64,000 nucleotides of DNA from Chrysomallon squamiferum (Eukaryota > Mollusca > Gastropoda > Neomphalida > Peltospiridae): the NCBI GenBank assembly GCA_012295275.1, contig CM022666.1, positions 4,556,387-4,620,386 of the forward strand, written 5' to 3'. Under the pieces are notes generated by a model. It ran no database searches. It was not told the DNA's origin and was given only the letters and a program-made list of their open reading frames with translations. Shown in pieces: positions 28,998 to 37,726 of the stretch; position 1 is the first letter of the stretch; each line of letters begins with the position of its first letter. The translations under genes and the position numbers were made by a program.

Positions 28998-31900
28998 CCT
29001 TATCTCTGTCTCTTTCAACTATTTTTTTATATCCATCACTATCTATTTAACACCGTGTCATACAATTTATTCCAGCATATCACACTGGATAGTAGATACA
29101 TTTCGTATTCGACACCACGTCAGTATAATAAAACCTGTATAGTCTAATGCATTGTTAATTTTCAGTGAAAATGCCTCATTCATCTCACAATACAAGAAAC
29201 AGACAGAGGCAAGAGCTGCCACACATTACCTGGAGCTGAACAGTATGTGGCATCACATGTTGACCGAGATTGAGAGGCAGAACTCACTGGCCAACCGTAC
29301 AAAGATTGGTTGTGAGCAGAGCATAAAACCTGTAATTCAGGACATCAGACAGGTGAGTCAACTCACTCACTCTCCAGACATTCAAAGACTGGTTGTGAGC
29401 AGAGCATAAAACCTGTAATTCATGACATCAGACAGGTGAGTCAACTTACTCACTAGCCAGTCCTTCAAACATCAGTTGTGAGCAGAGCATAAAACCTGTA
29501 ATTCACGACATCAGACAGGTGAGTCAACTCACTCTCTAGCCAGATATTCAAAGATTGGTTGTGAGCAGAGCATAAAACCTGTAATTCATGACATCAGACA
29601 GGTGAGTCAGCTCACTCACTGGCCAACCGTACAAAGAATGGTTGTGAGCAGAGCATAAAACCTGTAATTCATGACATCAGACAGGTGAGTCAACTCACAC
29701 ACTAGTCAGACATTCAAAGACTGGTTGTGAGCAGAGCATAAAACCTGTAATTCAGGACATTAGAACATGGTGAGCTGAATTGTGTAGACGTGAGTAAAAG
29801 ACTGGATGTCCAATGAAAGTGCCAAAACAGGAATAAAATAGAATGAAATGAAATGAAATAAAGTGAAATAAAATGGATAGTTGATGTTTTGGTATGAGAC
29901 AGTTTAAACTGGATGTTTTGTTTCATGGGCAGTTTGAAATATGCAAATAAGGAAAATGTATTTTACATGGTGGGAAGCCAGGATTCAAAGAACTAGAACT
30001 TCTCAATTTTACTTGTTTCATTTATATTTTTTATTTATTTATTTATTTATTATTTTTTTTATTACTAATATAATATAATGTCCAAAATATAATTGTTATT
30101 TGTAGTTTATTTATTTATTTACTTTATTTATTTATTTATTTATTTATTATTTTTTTGGCTGGTTTTGGAAATGGTTGTGTGAGGGAAGAAAATATTGTAC
30201 TGTTCTTAATTAAAGTTGTCTGTGTTTTTCAGCTTCAAGAGGATCTGCTCAGCCAATCCGAAGATCTGTTAATGAAGGAAAACATAAAAAATGTCTTACA
30301 CAGTCATGCACAGGAGGCAATGAGAAGAATGTCCCAGGATCTCTACTCATTCAGGTGCAATTTAGTCACTGAATTAAACAAGGCTAGATGAATGAGGGAT
30401 GGATAGAAATAATATGATACAAGATTATTTTGAACTAATTTTTTCTTTTTAATGTTTTATTGATATAACATAATTATTGAAGTTTTTTTGACCAAACATA
30501 CACTGACACACATACAAACTAATAAAACCCCAGAAACACACACGCATGTACACACAACACCCAAACACACATATGTACATACATGCATATAGACAGACAG
30601 ACAGACAGACTGACATACAGACATACATACCCACATATATACATATACAAACACATGAACACACTTGACTAGGTGCATTACATACATATATGTATACATA
30701 CATACATATACACACACATACATGTACACCCACAAGCATGCAGATACATAAACACACACACACATACATAAAAACAGATACTTAAATCAGAACACACTTA
30801 CTCACAGAATACATACACACATACACACACACACACATGCATTCATACACACATACACGTTATACCACGCAGTTAAAACAAATACATACACACTGTGTTT
30901 TCCAGAGACAATTTCAACCGCTACGTTCAGCATCTACTGTCACAGCTGTCGCACGATGTCGAGATGACGCTGAAGGAGATTCAGAACAACAAGTGGTTGG
31001 CAGGGGCTCGCTTCCTCCACGGTGCTGTCATCAACATCAGAAAACATCTCAACAACGTCTCATCCAAGAAGTTCATGGATTGGGCACATCTCAATGAAGA
31101 TGTTTCAAAACTGAATGTTGGTGAGTAATTTTTACTGAGCATTTTTTTCTTTTTTTCAAAAATATATTTTAAACATTTTTTAAGTAATCTAAATGAGGAT
31201 TTATCACAGTGAATGTTGGTGAGAGTGGGAAAAAACATTTTAAATTTTTACTTTTTTTTTTTTTTTTTTTTAAATTTTTGAGTAATTTAAATGAAGATGT
31301 GTCAAAGCTGAATGTTGGTGAGAGAGAGAAAAGTTATTTTTACTGATTACTTTTTTTGTTAATAATATGTATTTTCAGAATTCAATTTCGTTCTGAAAGA
31401 CATTTCTAAAAATTGATGATAAATTGTTGTTTTGTTTTGATGGTTTTGGGACTGAGGAAATGTTTCTGTTATTGTTATTGTAACTGTTGTTGTTATAATC
31501 ATTATCATTGTCAGTATCATCATCATCATCATCATCATCATCGTTATTATTACATTGTTATTGTTACTATCACTTCTGCTACAACTACTGCTACTATTAC
31601 CATTACCACTATTACTACTATTTTCTCATTCAGCATCATCAATACCTTTACCCAGCGTTCCACAGTTTGACGGCATCCCAAAACCTACAGTGGAATCAAA
31701 CGGCAAAATGAGGATCACTAGAAATCTGGAAGAGAACCCAAATCACGTACGCGAAATCATCATTCACAATCACTGGCTCTTTCCTTTCTCCGAGTCAAGT
31801 CAAGGGGAGGTAAACCAGGCTGCCAGACAGCGAAAACCTCAAAGCGGAGTGAAGGGAAATTCTGTGACAGCATTCTGTGTGATATTCGGTTTGATGGTTG

Positions 31901-32716
31901 TGGTTGATATTTTGTTGTTTGCTCATCGGATGGCTAAGACAATCTCGTTTGCTAAGCTTCTGTTGTATGGGTACCCTGAGTATGTGGACTATAAGGAAAC
32001 AGGTAATTAGTTATTTGTTTATGGACACTTCAGTGCATATTATTATTAGTAGTAATTAATAAAGGTATTTAATTGTTTATTGAAGTTTAACACATTTTAT
32101 TGTGTTTGATTAGTAGGTCAAAGATATGTAAATTAATTTTCTTTTAGTAATAATAATAATAAAGCAATAATAAAGGAATAGTAGTACTACTACTACTGCT
32201 GCTGCTACTACTACTAATAATAGTAATAACAATAACAAAATACTAATACTATTAATAACATTAATAATAATAATAATAATAATATAAATAATAAAGAAAT
32301 AATAACATTAATACAACTACTACTACTACTATTAATAATAATCACAAAATAACTACTACTGCCACTATTGTTATAACTACTACTACTACTACTACTACTA
32401 TTACAACTACTATTACTACTACTACTATTACAGCTACTATTACTACTACTACTATTACTACTGCCACTATTGTTATAACTACTACTACTACTACTACTAC
32501 TACTATTACAACTACTATTACTACTACTACTATTACAGCTACTATTACTACTACTACTATTACTACTGCCACTATTGTTATAACTACTACTATTACTACT
32601 ACTACTATTACAACTACTATTACTACTACTACTATTACAGCTACTATTACTACTACTACTATTACTGCTACTATTACTACTGCTACTATTACAGCTACTA
32701 TTACTACTACTACTAT

Positions 32717-32754
<38 letters not shown>

Positions 32755-32755
32755 T

Positions 32756-32787
<32 letters not shown>

Positions 32788-33527
32788 TTACTACTGCCAC
32801 TATTGTTATAACTACTATTACTACTACTACTATTACAACTACTATTACTACTACTACTATTACTACTACTACTTACTACTATTACTACTACTACTACTAT
32901 TACTACTACTATTACTACTACTACTATTACTATTGCTACTATTACTACTACTACTACTACTGCTACTACTACTACTACTACTTACTACTGCCACTATTGT
33001 TATAACAACTACTATTACTAATACTACTATTACAACTACTATTACTACTACTACTATTACAGCTACTATTACTATTACTACTATTACTGCTATTATTACT
33101 ACTACTATTATTATTACTGCTACTATTACAGCTACTATTACTACTACTACTATTACTACTACTACTATTACTACTGCCACTATTGTTATAACAACTACTA
33201 TTACTATTACTACTATTACAGCTACTATTACTACTACTACTATTACTGCTACTATTACTACTGCTACTATTACAGCTACTATTACTACTACTACTATTAC
33301 TACTACTACTATTACTACTGCTATTAATGTTGTTATTATGACCAGAACCACAGTTGTTGTTACTACTAATTCTACTACATTATTAATTTTATTATTACTG
33401 TTATTACAACAACTACTACTACTACTGCTGTTATTATTATTATTATTATTATTTTTTTTATTATTGATTATTATTATTATTATTATTATTAATATGTTTT
33501 ATTATTATTATTATTATTAAATTTTTG

Positions 33528-33579
<52 letters not shown>

Positions 33580-35725
33580 GTAGTAGTCTTATAGTTGTTG
33601 TTATTGTTGTTGTTGTTGTTTATTTACATACACTATTAGACACCCAGTATTTCTATAATACAAACCATGAATTATCTTGACAGCTGATGACGAAGGTGAC
33701 GATGACGTATTTAGAGAGAAAACTGAAAAACCTAACTCTCTGTTTGAAAATATTCGACTAGGTGTTAAGAAATTCTGCATTCAGGTGAGTGATAAGTTTA
33801 CCTGTCTCCGTACAGGTGTGCTTTGAAATTATAGGTATTGCTTTGCAATGTGTGAATGTATGTTTGTGTGTATGTGTATACTTGCATGTGCACATGGTTT
33901 GTGTGCATGTTTGTGTATGTAATTGTAGGTATCTGTGTGTCTGTCTCTCTGTGTTTGCATGTTTGTTCTTGAAAGATAATTCTACACTCAAGTAGGTTAA
34001 TCCTAGGTAACACTCATTTTTATTTTTGTTTTACAACAGGCATGTGTATTCAGTGTATTTCTGTGTCTATACGTTTGTGTATATATTTATGTGTCTGTAT
34101 GTATATGTAGATGTCTGTGTGTGTGTCTCTCTGTATCTGTATTTGTGTGTGTATATGTATGTATATATATCTGAATATGTATTTGTGTGTGTGTATATAT
34201 ATGTCTTTGTGTGTAGTATATCTGGATGCCTGTGTATATGCATATGTTTGTATATATATATATATGTGTGTATGTATATGTATTGGTGTATGTATGTTTG
34301 TATATCCATGTGTGTGTATGTGTCTGGGTCCGTATGTACATGTGTGTGTATATGTGTGCATATATGTCTATATGTATGTCTCTATATGTATATGTATTTG
34401 TATTTGTTTTGTGTGTCATGTCTGTGTCTATATGTATTTTTGTTGTATGTATATGTCTGTACACATATTTTGTCTGTGTATGTTTCTGTGTGTATCCATG
34501 CGTATATGTCCATGTCTGTGAATGTTTGTTTGCATCTGTATTAATACATAAATATTAGCGTGAACCTACTGTTCATATATATATATTTGTTTATAACAGT
34601 GCAGTGGACTAGACAGAGAATATTAAGGAAGATAACTCTTTCATACTTAGGCCCATTATTACCTCAAACAATGATCATTATTTATTATTATTATAAGGAC
34701 CATTATCCTCAAACAATGATTATTATTAATTTATTACTTATTATTATTATTATTATTATTATTATTTTTATTTTTATACTATTTATATTATTATTATTAT
34801 TTTATTGTTATTATTTTATTATTATTATTATTTTATTTTTTGTTATTGTTATTGTAATTATTGTTGTTGATGAAATTTTTTGACAGTTAATATTTTATTT
34901 TAATTTTATTTTTCATCCAGGTAGTCCAAACACTGTTTATCCCAAATGCTGTTGTCGCGGTAGTTGTGTGTCTCCTTGTTTATGGCTGTGTACACGTGTC
35001 AGAGGTTGTACTAACCAAACAAAGTTTCAACAGACTGGGTCTCCATTACGATATGGTAAGAGCTGTCTGGGAGTTTATTTTTATATTTTTAAATAATTTT
35101 AAAATTGTCATACTTCTTTTTTTTGTTACAAAATGATGTAATTTGAACATCCAGGAGTACAGGTTTGTTCCAGCACAGTACATACCATGTAATTTATATA
35201 TCCAGGCATACAGTACTATTCCAGTATGGTAACCTTAAAGATCATTACAATTCTGTATGTATCCTGTAATTTACAAATCAAAGGATGTAATATTAAAGAT
35301 TCAGTATACCAAATACAATGTATTCAGTATATGATATTATAAAAGTGACATACTGTGATGTATAATATACAGTGTATCTGAATATATGTCTTTTTTAAAT
35401 TTCAGAACGGATTCATAGACCTCCAAGCTGAAATGATCAACAGTCGACTTGTTTCTCATGCAGAACAAATAAACACAGTGGAACTTCCTTTGTACCAGAG
35501 CTGGATGGCAGCGTATATAGAACGTCATGAACGTGCACTACAACTACACCAGCAGCAGCTGACAACACTGCAGTTTGTACACAACGAGACGTACTGCACC
35601 TACTTGGTGAACCTCGGCATGGACATCAACTGCACTGTAGAGGGAAGCAAACAGCAGCGGGAGTACGTCATCTCAGCGACTGGATGTCAGCTTAATCCAG
35701 TGTGGCCCAAGTTTTATAAAAGGTG

Positions 35726-35796
<71 letters not shown>

Positions 35797-35831
35797 GAGG
35801 GAGAAAGAGGGAGAAAGAGTGAGAAACAGAA

Positions 35832-35862
<31 letters not shown>

Positions 35863-37296
35863 CAGTGAGAGAGAGAGAGAGACAAAGAGAGAGAGAGACA
35901 GAGAGAGAGAGAGAGACAGAAAGACAAAGAGAGAGACAGACAAAAAGAGAGAGACAGAGATAGAGACAGAAAAGAGAGAGACAGAGAGAGAGAGATACAA
36001 AAGAGAGACAGAGAGGGACAGAGAGAGAGAAAGAGATTGAGACAGAGAGACAGTGAGAGAGAAGAGAGACAGATAGAGAGAGACAGAGAGACACAGAAAG
36101 ACAGAGAGACAGAGAGACAGAAAGAGAGACAGACAGAGAGAGAGAGAGAGAGAGAGACCAGAGAGACAGAGACACAGAGAGAGACAAATGGAGACAGAGA
36201 CACAGAGATGAGAGAGGCAGAGAGAGAGAGAGAGAAACAGACTGAGATGAGAGAGTGAGAGAGAGACAGACTGAGAGAGAGAGAAAGACTGAGAGAGAAA
36301 AACAGAGAGAAAGAGAGAGAAACAGAGAGAGAGAAGAGACAGACAGAGAGAGAAAGAGAGACTGAAAAGAGACATAGAGAGAGACAGAGACAGAGACAGA
36401 CAAATGGAACAGAGGCAGACAGAGAGAGACAGAGAAAGACTAGAGACTGAGAGAAACAGAGAGAGACTGAAAGAGACAGAAAAGAGAGACAGAGAGACTG
36501 AAAAGGAGACAGAGAGACAGACAGAGTTTTGAGAAAGAAAAGTAGAGAAGAAGAATAAAGAAGATGAAAGAACAGAAAATGAAAGAATTTAACCAGTCAT
36601 GACAAATTATTTTATCAAGTATAATTTGTACATATCTGAGTGCGTTTAATAACACTAACTGAAGTAATATGTTTTCTTACATTTGTTTAAATTGTAATTA
36701 TCTGTTTTTACAATTTACTTTCACAGGACGGAGAGACCAGACATTGTAGAAAACCAACTTGACGCTTTACTCACTGCAGCCAGGCGCATCGTCATGGATA
36801 CAGCTCAAATTGTTGTTGTATTTTTGTCCATTGTGGTGCTCAAGGAACTGTTTGGTTCGGTTTTATGGATCTACATAAGAAGGTAAATTATTTCTGTCTA
36901 TGATGGTGTCTCGAATATTTTTTTCTTTTAATTTCAGTTGCAAATAATATCTCTTTTCACAATATAACAGATATATGCACTGATAAATATAAAAATATTA
37001 TTCTGCTCAGTTTTAAGTAAATTGATGTTGATTATTATTCTTATTATTATTTATTTTATTATTATTATTGTTGTTGATTTAATTATTTTATTTATTCATT
37101 TAATTATTTATTTGGTTTCTGATCATTAAATAGTTACTTTATTGTTATTATTATTAGTTAAACAATTGATTTTTAAATGAATTAATCAACATTTGTTGTG
37201 TATAGTTTTATTTATTTAATTTACTGTTGTTATTATTTAATTCCTTATCCTTATTAATTATTAATTAATAAATGATATATAAATATTTTTAATTTC

Positions 37297-37331
<35 letters not shown>

Positions 37332-37461
37332 TACTAAACTTACCCCATGAAATCAATTCATTTCTTTACTTTCTCTCTTTTCATCTTTTAACAGATCTGG
37401 TTTTGTCAGACTAAGAATAATTTTTGAAACCAGCGAGGATCAGACAATGAAAGATTCATGA
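3992..37461 (+). CDS. Large seven-TM surface protein with EGF and 4-Cys (TNFR-like) modules, 28 coding exons
   Basis: Coding exons: 3992-4150, 9803-9931, 10751-11089, 11733-13255, 13848-14050, 14327-14464, 17815-17937, 19006-19080, 19616-19690, 20197-20271, 20764-20901, 21408-21583, 22038-22444, 24089-24301, 24956-25158, 25880-26173, 26706-26951, 27557-27709, 28675-28810, 29166-29352, 30233-30354, 30906-31120, 31634-32002, 33684-33784, 34921-35055, 35406-35722, 36727-36882, 37395-37461. The sum is 6474 nt, 2157 residues. Every junction keeps phase; all introns are GT-AG except one GC-AG (20902). Signal peptide 1-20; TM near 107-131, 718-738, 1532-1554, 1568-1600, in exon 23, in exon 25 and in exon 27. 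N-glycosylation sequons and Cys-rich parts all fall on the extracellular side of the alternating model. I do not recognise the whole family. Two neighbouring genes (exons 1-4 and 5-28) remain the main alternative. Confidence 0.7.
4630..5300. repeat. Degenerate tandem repeat, unit about 80-85 bp
   Basis: Recurring blocks containing CCCTTTAAATTTCTGG and CATTTATTATCTTGATT, about eight degenerate copies, inside the long first coding intron (4151-9802). Confidence 0.6.
5490..6115. repeat. (TG)n / (TATG)n-rich low-complexity block
   Basis: About 600 bases of TG, TATA and TGTATG words in intron 1. All long frames here are repeat artefacts. From 6116 to 8150 the intron shows ATT/AAT runs (6636-6790) and a degenerate 70-bp repeat near 7590-7970 (core TTTCTAAAAACAAGTCT), with nothing gene-like except a weak possible micro-exon at 6911. 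Confidence 0.9.
8158..8209 (+). other. tRNA-like Pol III boxes, possible SINE head
   Basis: GGTTCAAATCC at 8199-8209 matches the tRNA B-box, and an A-box-like TGGCAAGACAAG lies about 40 bases upstream. The stretch does not fold as a complete tRNA by eye. It could be the 5' end of an old SINE or chance. Confidence 0.25.
8340..8580. repeat. (GA)-rich purine tract
   Basis: Purine-rich GAGA/GACAGA words on the plus strand within intron 1. It is followed by (CA)n and (GT)n tracts at 8629-8738. Confidence 0.9.
9110..9790. repeat. (TTTA)n / (CTTA)n tetranucleotide array
   Basis: Nearly 700 bases of TTTA and CTTA units ending 12 bases before the acceptor of coding exon 2, so the array supplies that exon's pyrimidine-rich context. 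Confidence 0.95.
9803..9931 (+). CDS. Coding exon 2: membrane-proximal ectodomain segment
   Basis: 43 codons, phase 0 at both ends, acceptor TTGCAG, donor GTAAGT. The peptide ([18 protein letters not shown]...) has alternating hydrophobic residues typical of beta strands and one NIS sequon. Joined directly to exon 1 it keeps phase. An additional small exon near 6911 cannot be excluded. Confidence 0.7.
10500..10745. repeat. (TTTA)n / (TTTG)n array
   Basis: Long TTTA array with an internal TTTG block, ending at the TTTTCCAG acceptor of coding exon 3. Confidence 0.95.
10751..11089 (+). CDS. Coding exon 3: first transmembrane segment and juxtamembrane tail
   Basis: 113 codons, phase 0. A hydrophobic run (core [20 protein letters not shown], residues about 107-131) is followed by the basic stop-transfer KSKR, placing the following region in the cytoplasm. 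The tail is Ser-rich, then acidic ([10 protein letters not shown]). The donor is GTGGGT. GC content and CpG are clearly higher than in the flanking introns, as in the next exon. Confidence 0.8.
11484..11705. repeat. Minisatellite, unit about 37-40 bp, six copies
   Basis: Six near-identical copies of a unit with TTATTACGAATCAATCATTT, ending just upstream of the acceptor of coding exon 4. Unit length varies by a few bases. Confidence 0.9.
11733..13255 (+). CDS. Coding exon 4: long cytoplasmic acidic / proline-rich region
   Basis: About 508 codons in one exon, mostly disordered. An acidic Ser/Asp/Glu stretch (about residues 286-311) is followed by Ser/Thr-rich sequence and two proline clusters, LPPPPEEF (from residue 650) and FPPPPQVF (from 669), which match the Ena/VASP EVH1 ligand pattern. 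At the 3' end the frame seems to hit TAG at 13254-13256, but a consensus donor GTAAGT begins at 13256. Splicing there leaves TA, and the first base of the next exon completes TAT (Tyr). The frame therefore continues if this intron is removed, and stops at once if it is retained. Confidence 0.8.
13293..13760. repeat. (GTAT)n and (TA)n arrays in intron 4
   Basis: GTAT and GTAC units from 13293, TG/TATG words, then a (TA)n run at 13682-13728. The intron is otherwise empty. Confidence 0.95.
13848..14050 (+). CDS. Coding exon 5: second transmembrane segment and start of main ectodomain
   Basis: The acceptor is TTTTTTAAG. The first base completes a codon begun in exon 4. Residues 718-738 are hydrophobic (core [17 protein letters not shown]), without an in-frame ATG between the upstream stop and this segment. 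That argues against an independent gene starting here. The following sequence contains an NET sequon and beta-like alternation, as expected outside the cell. The donor is GTGAGA. Confidence 0.75.
14327..14464 (+). CDS. Coding exon 6: EGF-like domain
   Basis: 46 codons, phase 1 at both ends. Six cysteines in EGF order are seen ([12 protein letters not shown]... CICLHGYRV... C), with the typical Gly-Tyr between Cys5 and Cys6. Symmetric phase-1 exons are usual for extracellular modules. Confidence 0.85.
15310..16358. repeat. 50-bp minisatellite, about 21 copies
   Basis: An exact 50-base period (for example GGTTTGAC at 15363 and 15413) is repeated about 21 times in intron 6. The core is TCAAATCAGCCAATGGGTTTGACTG read in overlapping form, so most copies carry a CCAAT motif. 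Copies differ by a few substitutions and occasional small indels. The rest of this intron (16359-17814) holds a two-copy 66-bp repeat near 16690-16830 and AT-rich sequence only. Confidence 0.95.
17815..17937 (+). CDS. Coding exon 7: calcium-binding EGF domain
   Basis: 41 codons, phase 1 at both ends. It starts with the cbEGF signature DINEC and has six cysteines, a conserved Asn/aromatic pair in the middle ([12 protein letters not shown]) and GNGKYC at the end. Calcium would be bound by the N-terminal Asp/Asn/Glu ligands. The following intron (17938-19005) contains poly-T, ATT runs and nothing else. Confidence 0.88.
19006..20271 (+). CDS. Coding exons 8-10: three 25-residue 4-Cys modules
   Basis: Three exons (19006-19080, 19616-19690, 20197-20271), each exactly 75 nt and phase 1-1, encode modules with identical spacing: Cys at positions 2, 6, 16 and 24, plus Gly at 9 and an aromatic at 11. 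The pattern C-x3-C-x2-G-x-[YF]-x4-C-x7-C resembles TNF-receptor and ephrin-receptor-like cysteine repeats. The exons clearly arose by tandem exon duplication. Assignment to a specific family would need a profile search. The donor of the first module (GTTTGA) is weak; the last ends at GTAGTT. Confidence 0.8.
19230..19610. repeat. (ATT/ACT/CAT)n trinucleotide block
   Basis: Mixed trinucleotide repeat filling the intron between the first two 4-Cys exons. Confidence 0.9.
19785..20003. repeat. (GA)n microsatellite
   Basis: Two long (GA)n runs interrupted by GACAGACAAACAGA words, in the intron between the second and third 4-Cys exons. Confidence 0.95.
20764..21583 (+). CDS. Coding exons 11-12: ectodomain, beta-rich segment with GC-AG intron
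   Basis: Exons 20764-20901 and 21408-21583. The peptide carries NIT and NFS sequons, then alternating hydrophobic strands ([20 protein letters not shown]) and an isolated Cys. The donor at 20902 is GCAAGT, the classical GC-type 5' splice site. The nearby GTAAAA at 20906 would leave the wrong phase and give an immediate stop, so the GC donor is required. Confidence 0.72.
21606..22018. repeat. 20-bp minisatellite, about 20 copies
   Basis: Copies of ATTAATTTTACATTTACTGT and variants fill the intron between exons 12 and 13. Some units are shortened to about 17 bases. Confidence 0.95.
22038..22444 (+). CDS. Coding exon 13: cysteine-rich ectodomain segment
   Basis: 135 codons plus two bases. The second half is very Cys-rich (CEECSRSC, then [10 protein letters not shown], then C..C), with NLS and NES sequons. 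I do not recognise the fold. The exon is GC-richer than its surroundings and reads through with a clean GTGAGT donor at 22445. Confidence 0.8.
22790..22885. repeat. (CCAT)n-rich block
   Basis: CATC/CCAT words in intron 13. The remainder of 22445-23120 shows nothing recognisable. Confidence 0.85.
23121..23935. mobile_element. Non-autonomous DNA transposon (MITE-like), about 815 bp
   Basis: The left end reads CCGTATATACTTGTTTATAA. The right end is its inverted copy, ACACAAGTATATACGG, giving terminal inverted repeats of roughly 30 bases with a few mismatches. Extra sub-terminal copies of TCGACTTATACA lie at both ends. The element is flanked by TTA on the left and TAA on the right, so the target-site duplication is ambiguous. 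No transposase frame is present. It sits entirely within intron 13. Confidence 0.7.
24089..25158 (+). CDS. Coding exons 14-15: ectodomain, unassigned
   Basis: Exons 24089-24301 and 24956-25158. The acceptor completes AAG from the previous exon. The first begins [13 protein letters not shown] and holds one more Cys (FYCHIRP). The second is beta-like ([14 protein letters not shown]) and ends at GTAAGT. A degenerate repeat of GGGAGATAACT words occupies the intron between them (24720-24950). A (CCAT)n run follows at 25210-25270. Confidence 0.75.
25560..25875. repeat. (GTT/GTTATG)n hexanucleotide-containing array
   Basis: GTTATT and GTTATG repeats up to the acceptor of exon 16. The GGTTAT hexamer is not a known telomere repeat and the array is intronic. 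Confidence 0.95.
25880..26951 (+). CDS. Coding exons 16-17: membrane-proximal ectodomain
   Basis: Exons 25880-26173 and 26706-26951, phase 1. Exon 16 is a beta-rich segment with sequons NHS, NIS and NGS and one Cys near its end. Exon 17 has two Cys ([23 protein letters not shown]) in an Ig- or fibronectin-like alternation of strands. No specific domain is certain. The intron between them is AAT/AAG microsatellite (26205-26640). Confidence 0.78.
27557..28810 (+). CDS. Coding exons 18-19: transmembrane segments 3 and 4
   Basis: Exons 27557-27709 and 28675-28810. The first encodes a hydrophobic helix (core [19 protein letters not shown]), the second a 30-plus residue hydrophobic run ([15 protein letters not shown]... 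FTIVIVAYN). In the alternating model they bring the chain in and out again, leaving the next exons outside. Confidence 0.8.
28000..28590. repeat. Higher-order AAT/AAC/AGT repeat, unit about 175-185 bp
   Basis: Trinucleotide words are arranged in a longer unit. A marker AAAAGCAAAAGCAATAACAA recurs near 28126, 28311 and 28484. Intronic. Confidence 0.85.
28917..28996. repeat. (CT)n then (CA)n microsatellite
   Basis: The same CT-to-CA arrangement as at 168-230, in intron 19. Confidence 0.95.
29166..31120 (+). CDS. Coding exons 20-22: helical extracellular block
   Basis: Exons 29166-29352, 30233-30354 and 30906-31120, about 175 residues rich in Glu, Gln, Lys, Leu and His, predicted alpha-helical and possibly coiled-coil. 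Sequons NAS, NRT and NVS place it outside. The 3' end of exon 20, with its donor, is copied in the intron as an 83-bp tandem array. The next intron has (CA)n/(CATA)n tracts (30490-30880). Confidence 0.78.
29270..29772. repeat. 83-bp tandem array containing a copied splice donor, six copies
   Basis: The marker GGTTGTGAGCAGAGC recurs at 29308, 29391, 29474 (first base altered), 29557, 29640 and 29723, exactly 83 bases apart. Copy 1 is the end of exon 20 with its authentic donor CAG|GTGAGT. Copies 2 to 5 retain ACAG|GTGAGT, and copy 6 is decayed (ACATGGTGAG). Using a later donor would enter a TAA in the first extra unit. Confidence 0.95.
31634..32002 (+). CDS. Coding exon 23: transmembrane segment 5
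   Basis: 123 codons. A polar, Pro/Asn-rich first half is followed by a hydrophobic helix (core [19 protein letters not shown]) and a basic amphipathic stretch. The donor is GTAATT. Partial, broken copies of this exon lie at 45190-45443 and 59756-59992. Confidence 0.8.
32150..33590. repeat. (ACT)n / (ATT)n trinucleotide array, about 1.4 kb
   Basis: Mostly ACT and ATT triplets with periodic CAG-containing (TTACAGCTACT) and TGCCACTATTGTTATAAC interruptions, indicating higher-order duplication. The unbroken frames of Thr/Ile or Val/Ile across it are artefacts. It fills intron 23. Confidence 0.97.
33684..35055 (+). CDS. Coding exons 24-25: acidic cytoplasmic loop and transmembrane segment 6
   Basis: Exon 33684-33784 begins ADDEGDDD and ends with basic residues, as expected for a cytoplasmic loop. 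Exon 34921-35055 encodes a hydrophobic helix ([20 protein letters not shown]). The intron between is TG/TATG (33840-34540) and ATT (34680-34860) repeat. Both exons have decayed copies at 46141-46240 and 46500-46602. Confidence 0.8.
35406..35722 (+). CDS. Coding exon 26: extracellular loop with conserved-looking cysteines
   Basis: About 105 codons. It is helical and Gln/His-rich, then NETYC, INCTVEG and ATGC: three Cys and two sequons that place the loop outside the cell. It ends KFYKR at GTGAAG. The intron directly after the donor is an 800-base (GA)n tract. Confidence 0.8.
35734..36530. repeat. (GA)n / (GACAGA)n purine tract, about 800 bp
   Basis: Nearly pure purine on the plus strand starting 11 bases after the exon 26 donor. 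It could form triplex structures. Confidence 0.97.
36727..37461 (+). CDS. Coding exons 27-28: transmembrane segment 7 and C-terminal tail
   Basis: Exon 36727-36882 has a hydrophobic helix ([11 protein letters not shown]) followed by a second hydrophobic patch and basic IRR. Exon 37395-37461 encodes a short tail ending TMKDS and a TGA. The acceptor is TTTTAACAG; the homologous fragment at 59441 has lost that AG. Confidence 0.82.
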
Positions 37462-37692
37462 AAAGAAATTTACTTATAACCTAAAAAACATTACATTCTA
37501 ATATTTCCTTCAGGTCATATCAGGAAATACACACAACTGAAAAATCTCATTTGATATCAATTGTTTTATATTCACAGTGACATCAGATTCTGTGATATAT
37601 TATGTTCATATGTGTATAGAGATTTGTTTTCATAATCTATAAGATAAATGAGGAATTTAGTTGTGTCAGAACAAGACTTCTCATTTCAGTAA

Positions 37693-37726
<34 letters not shown>

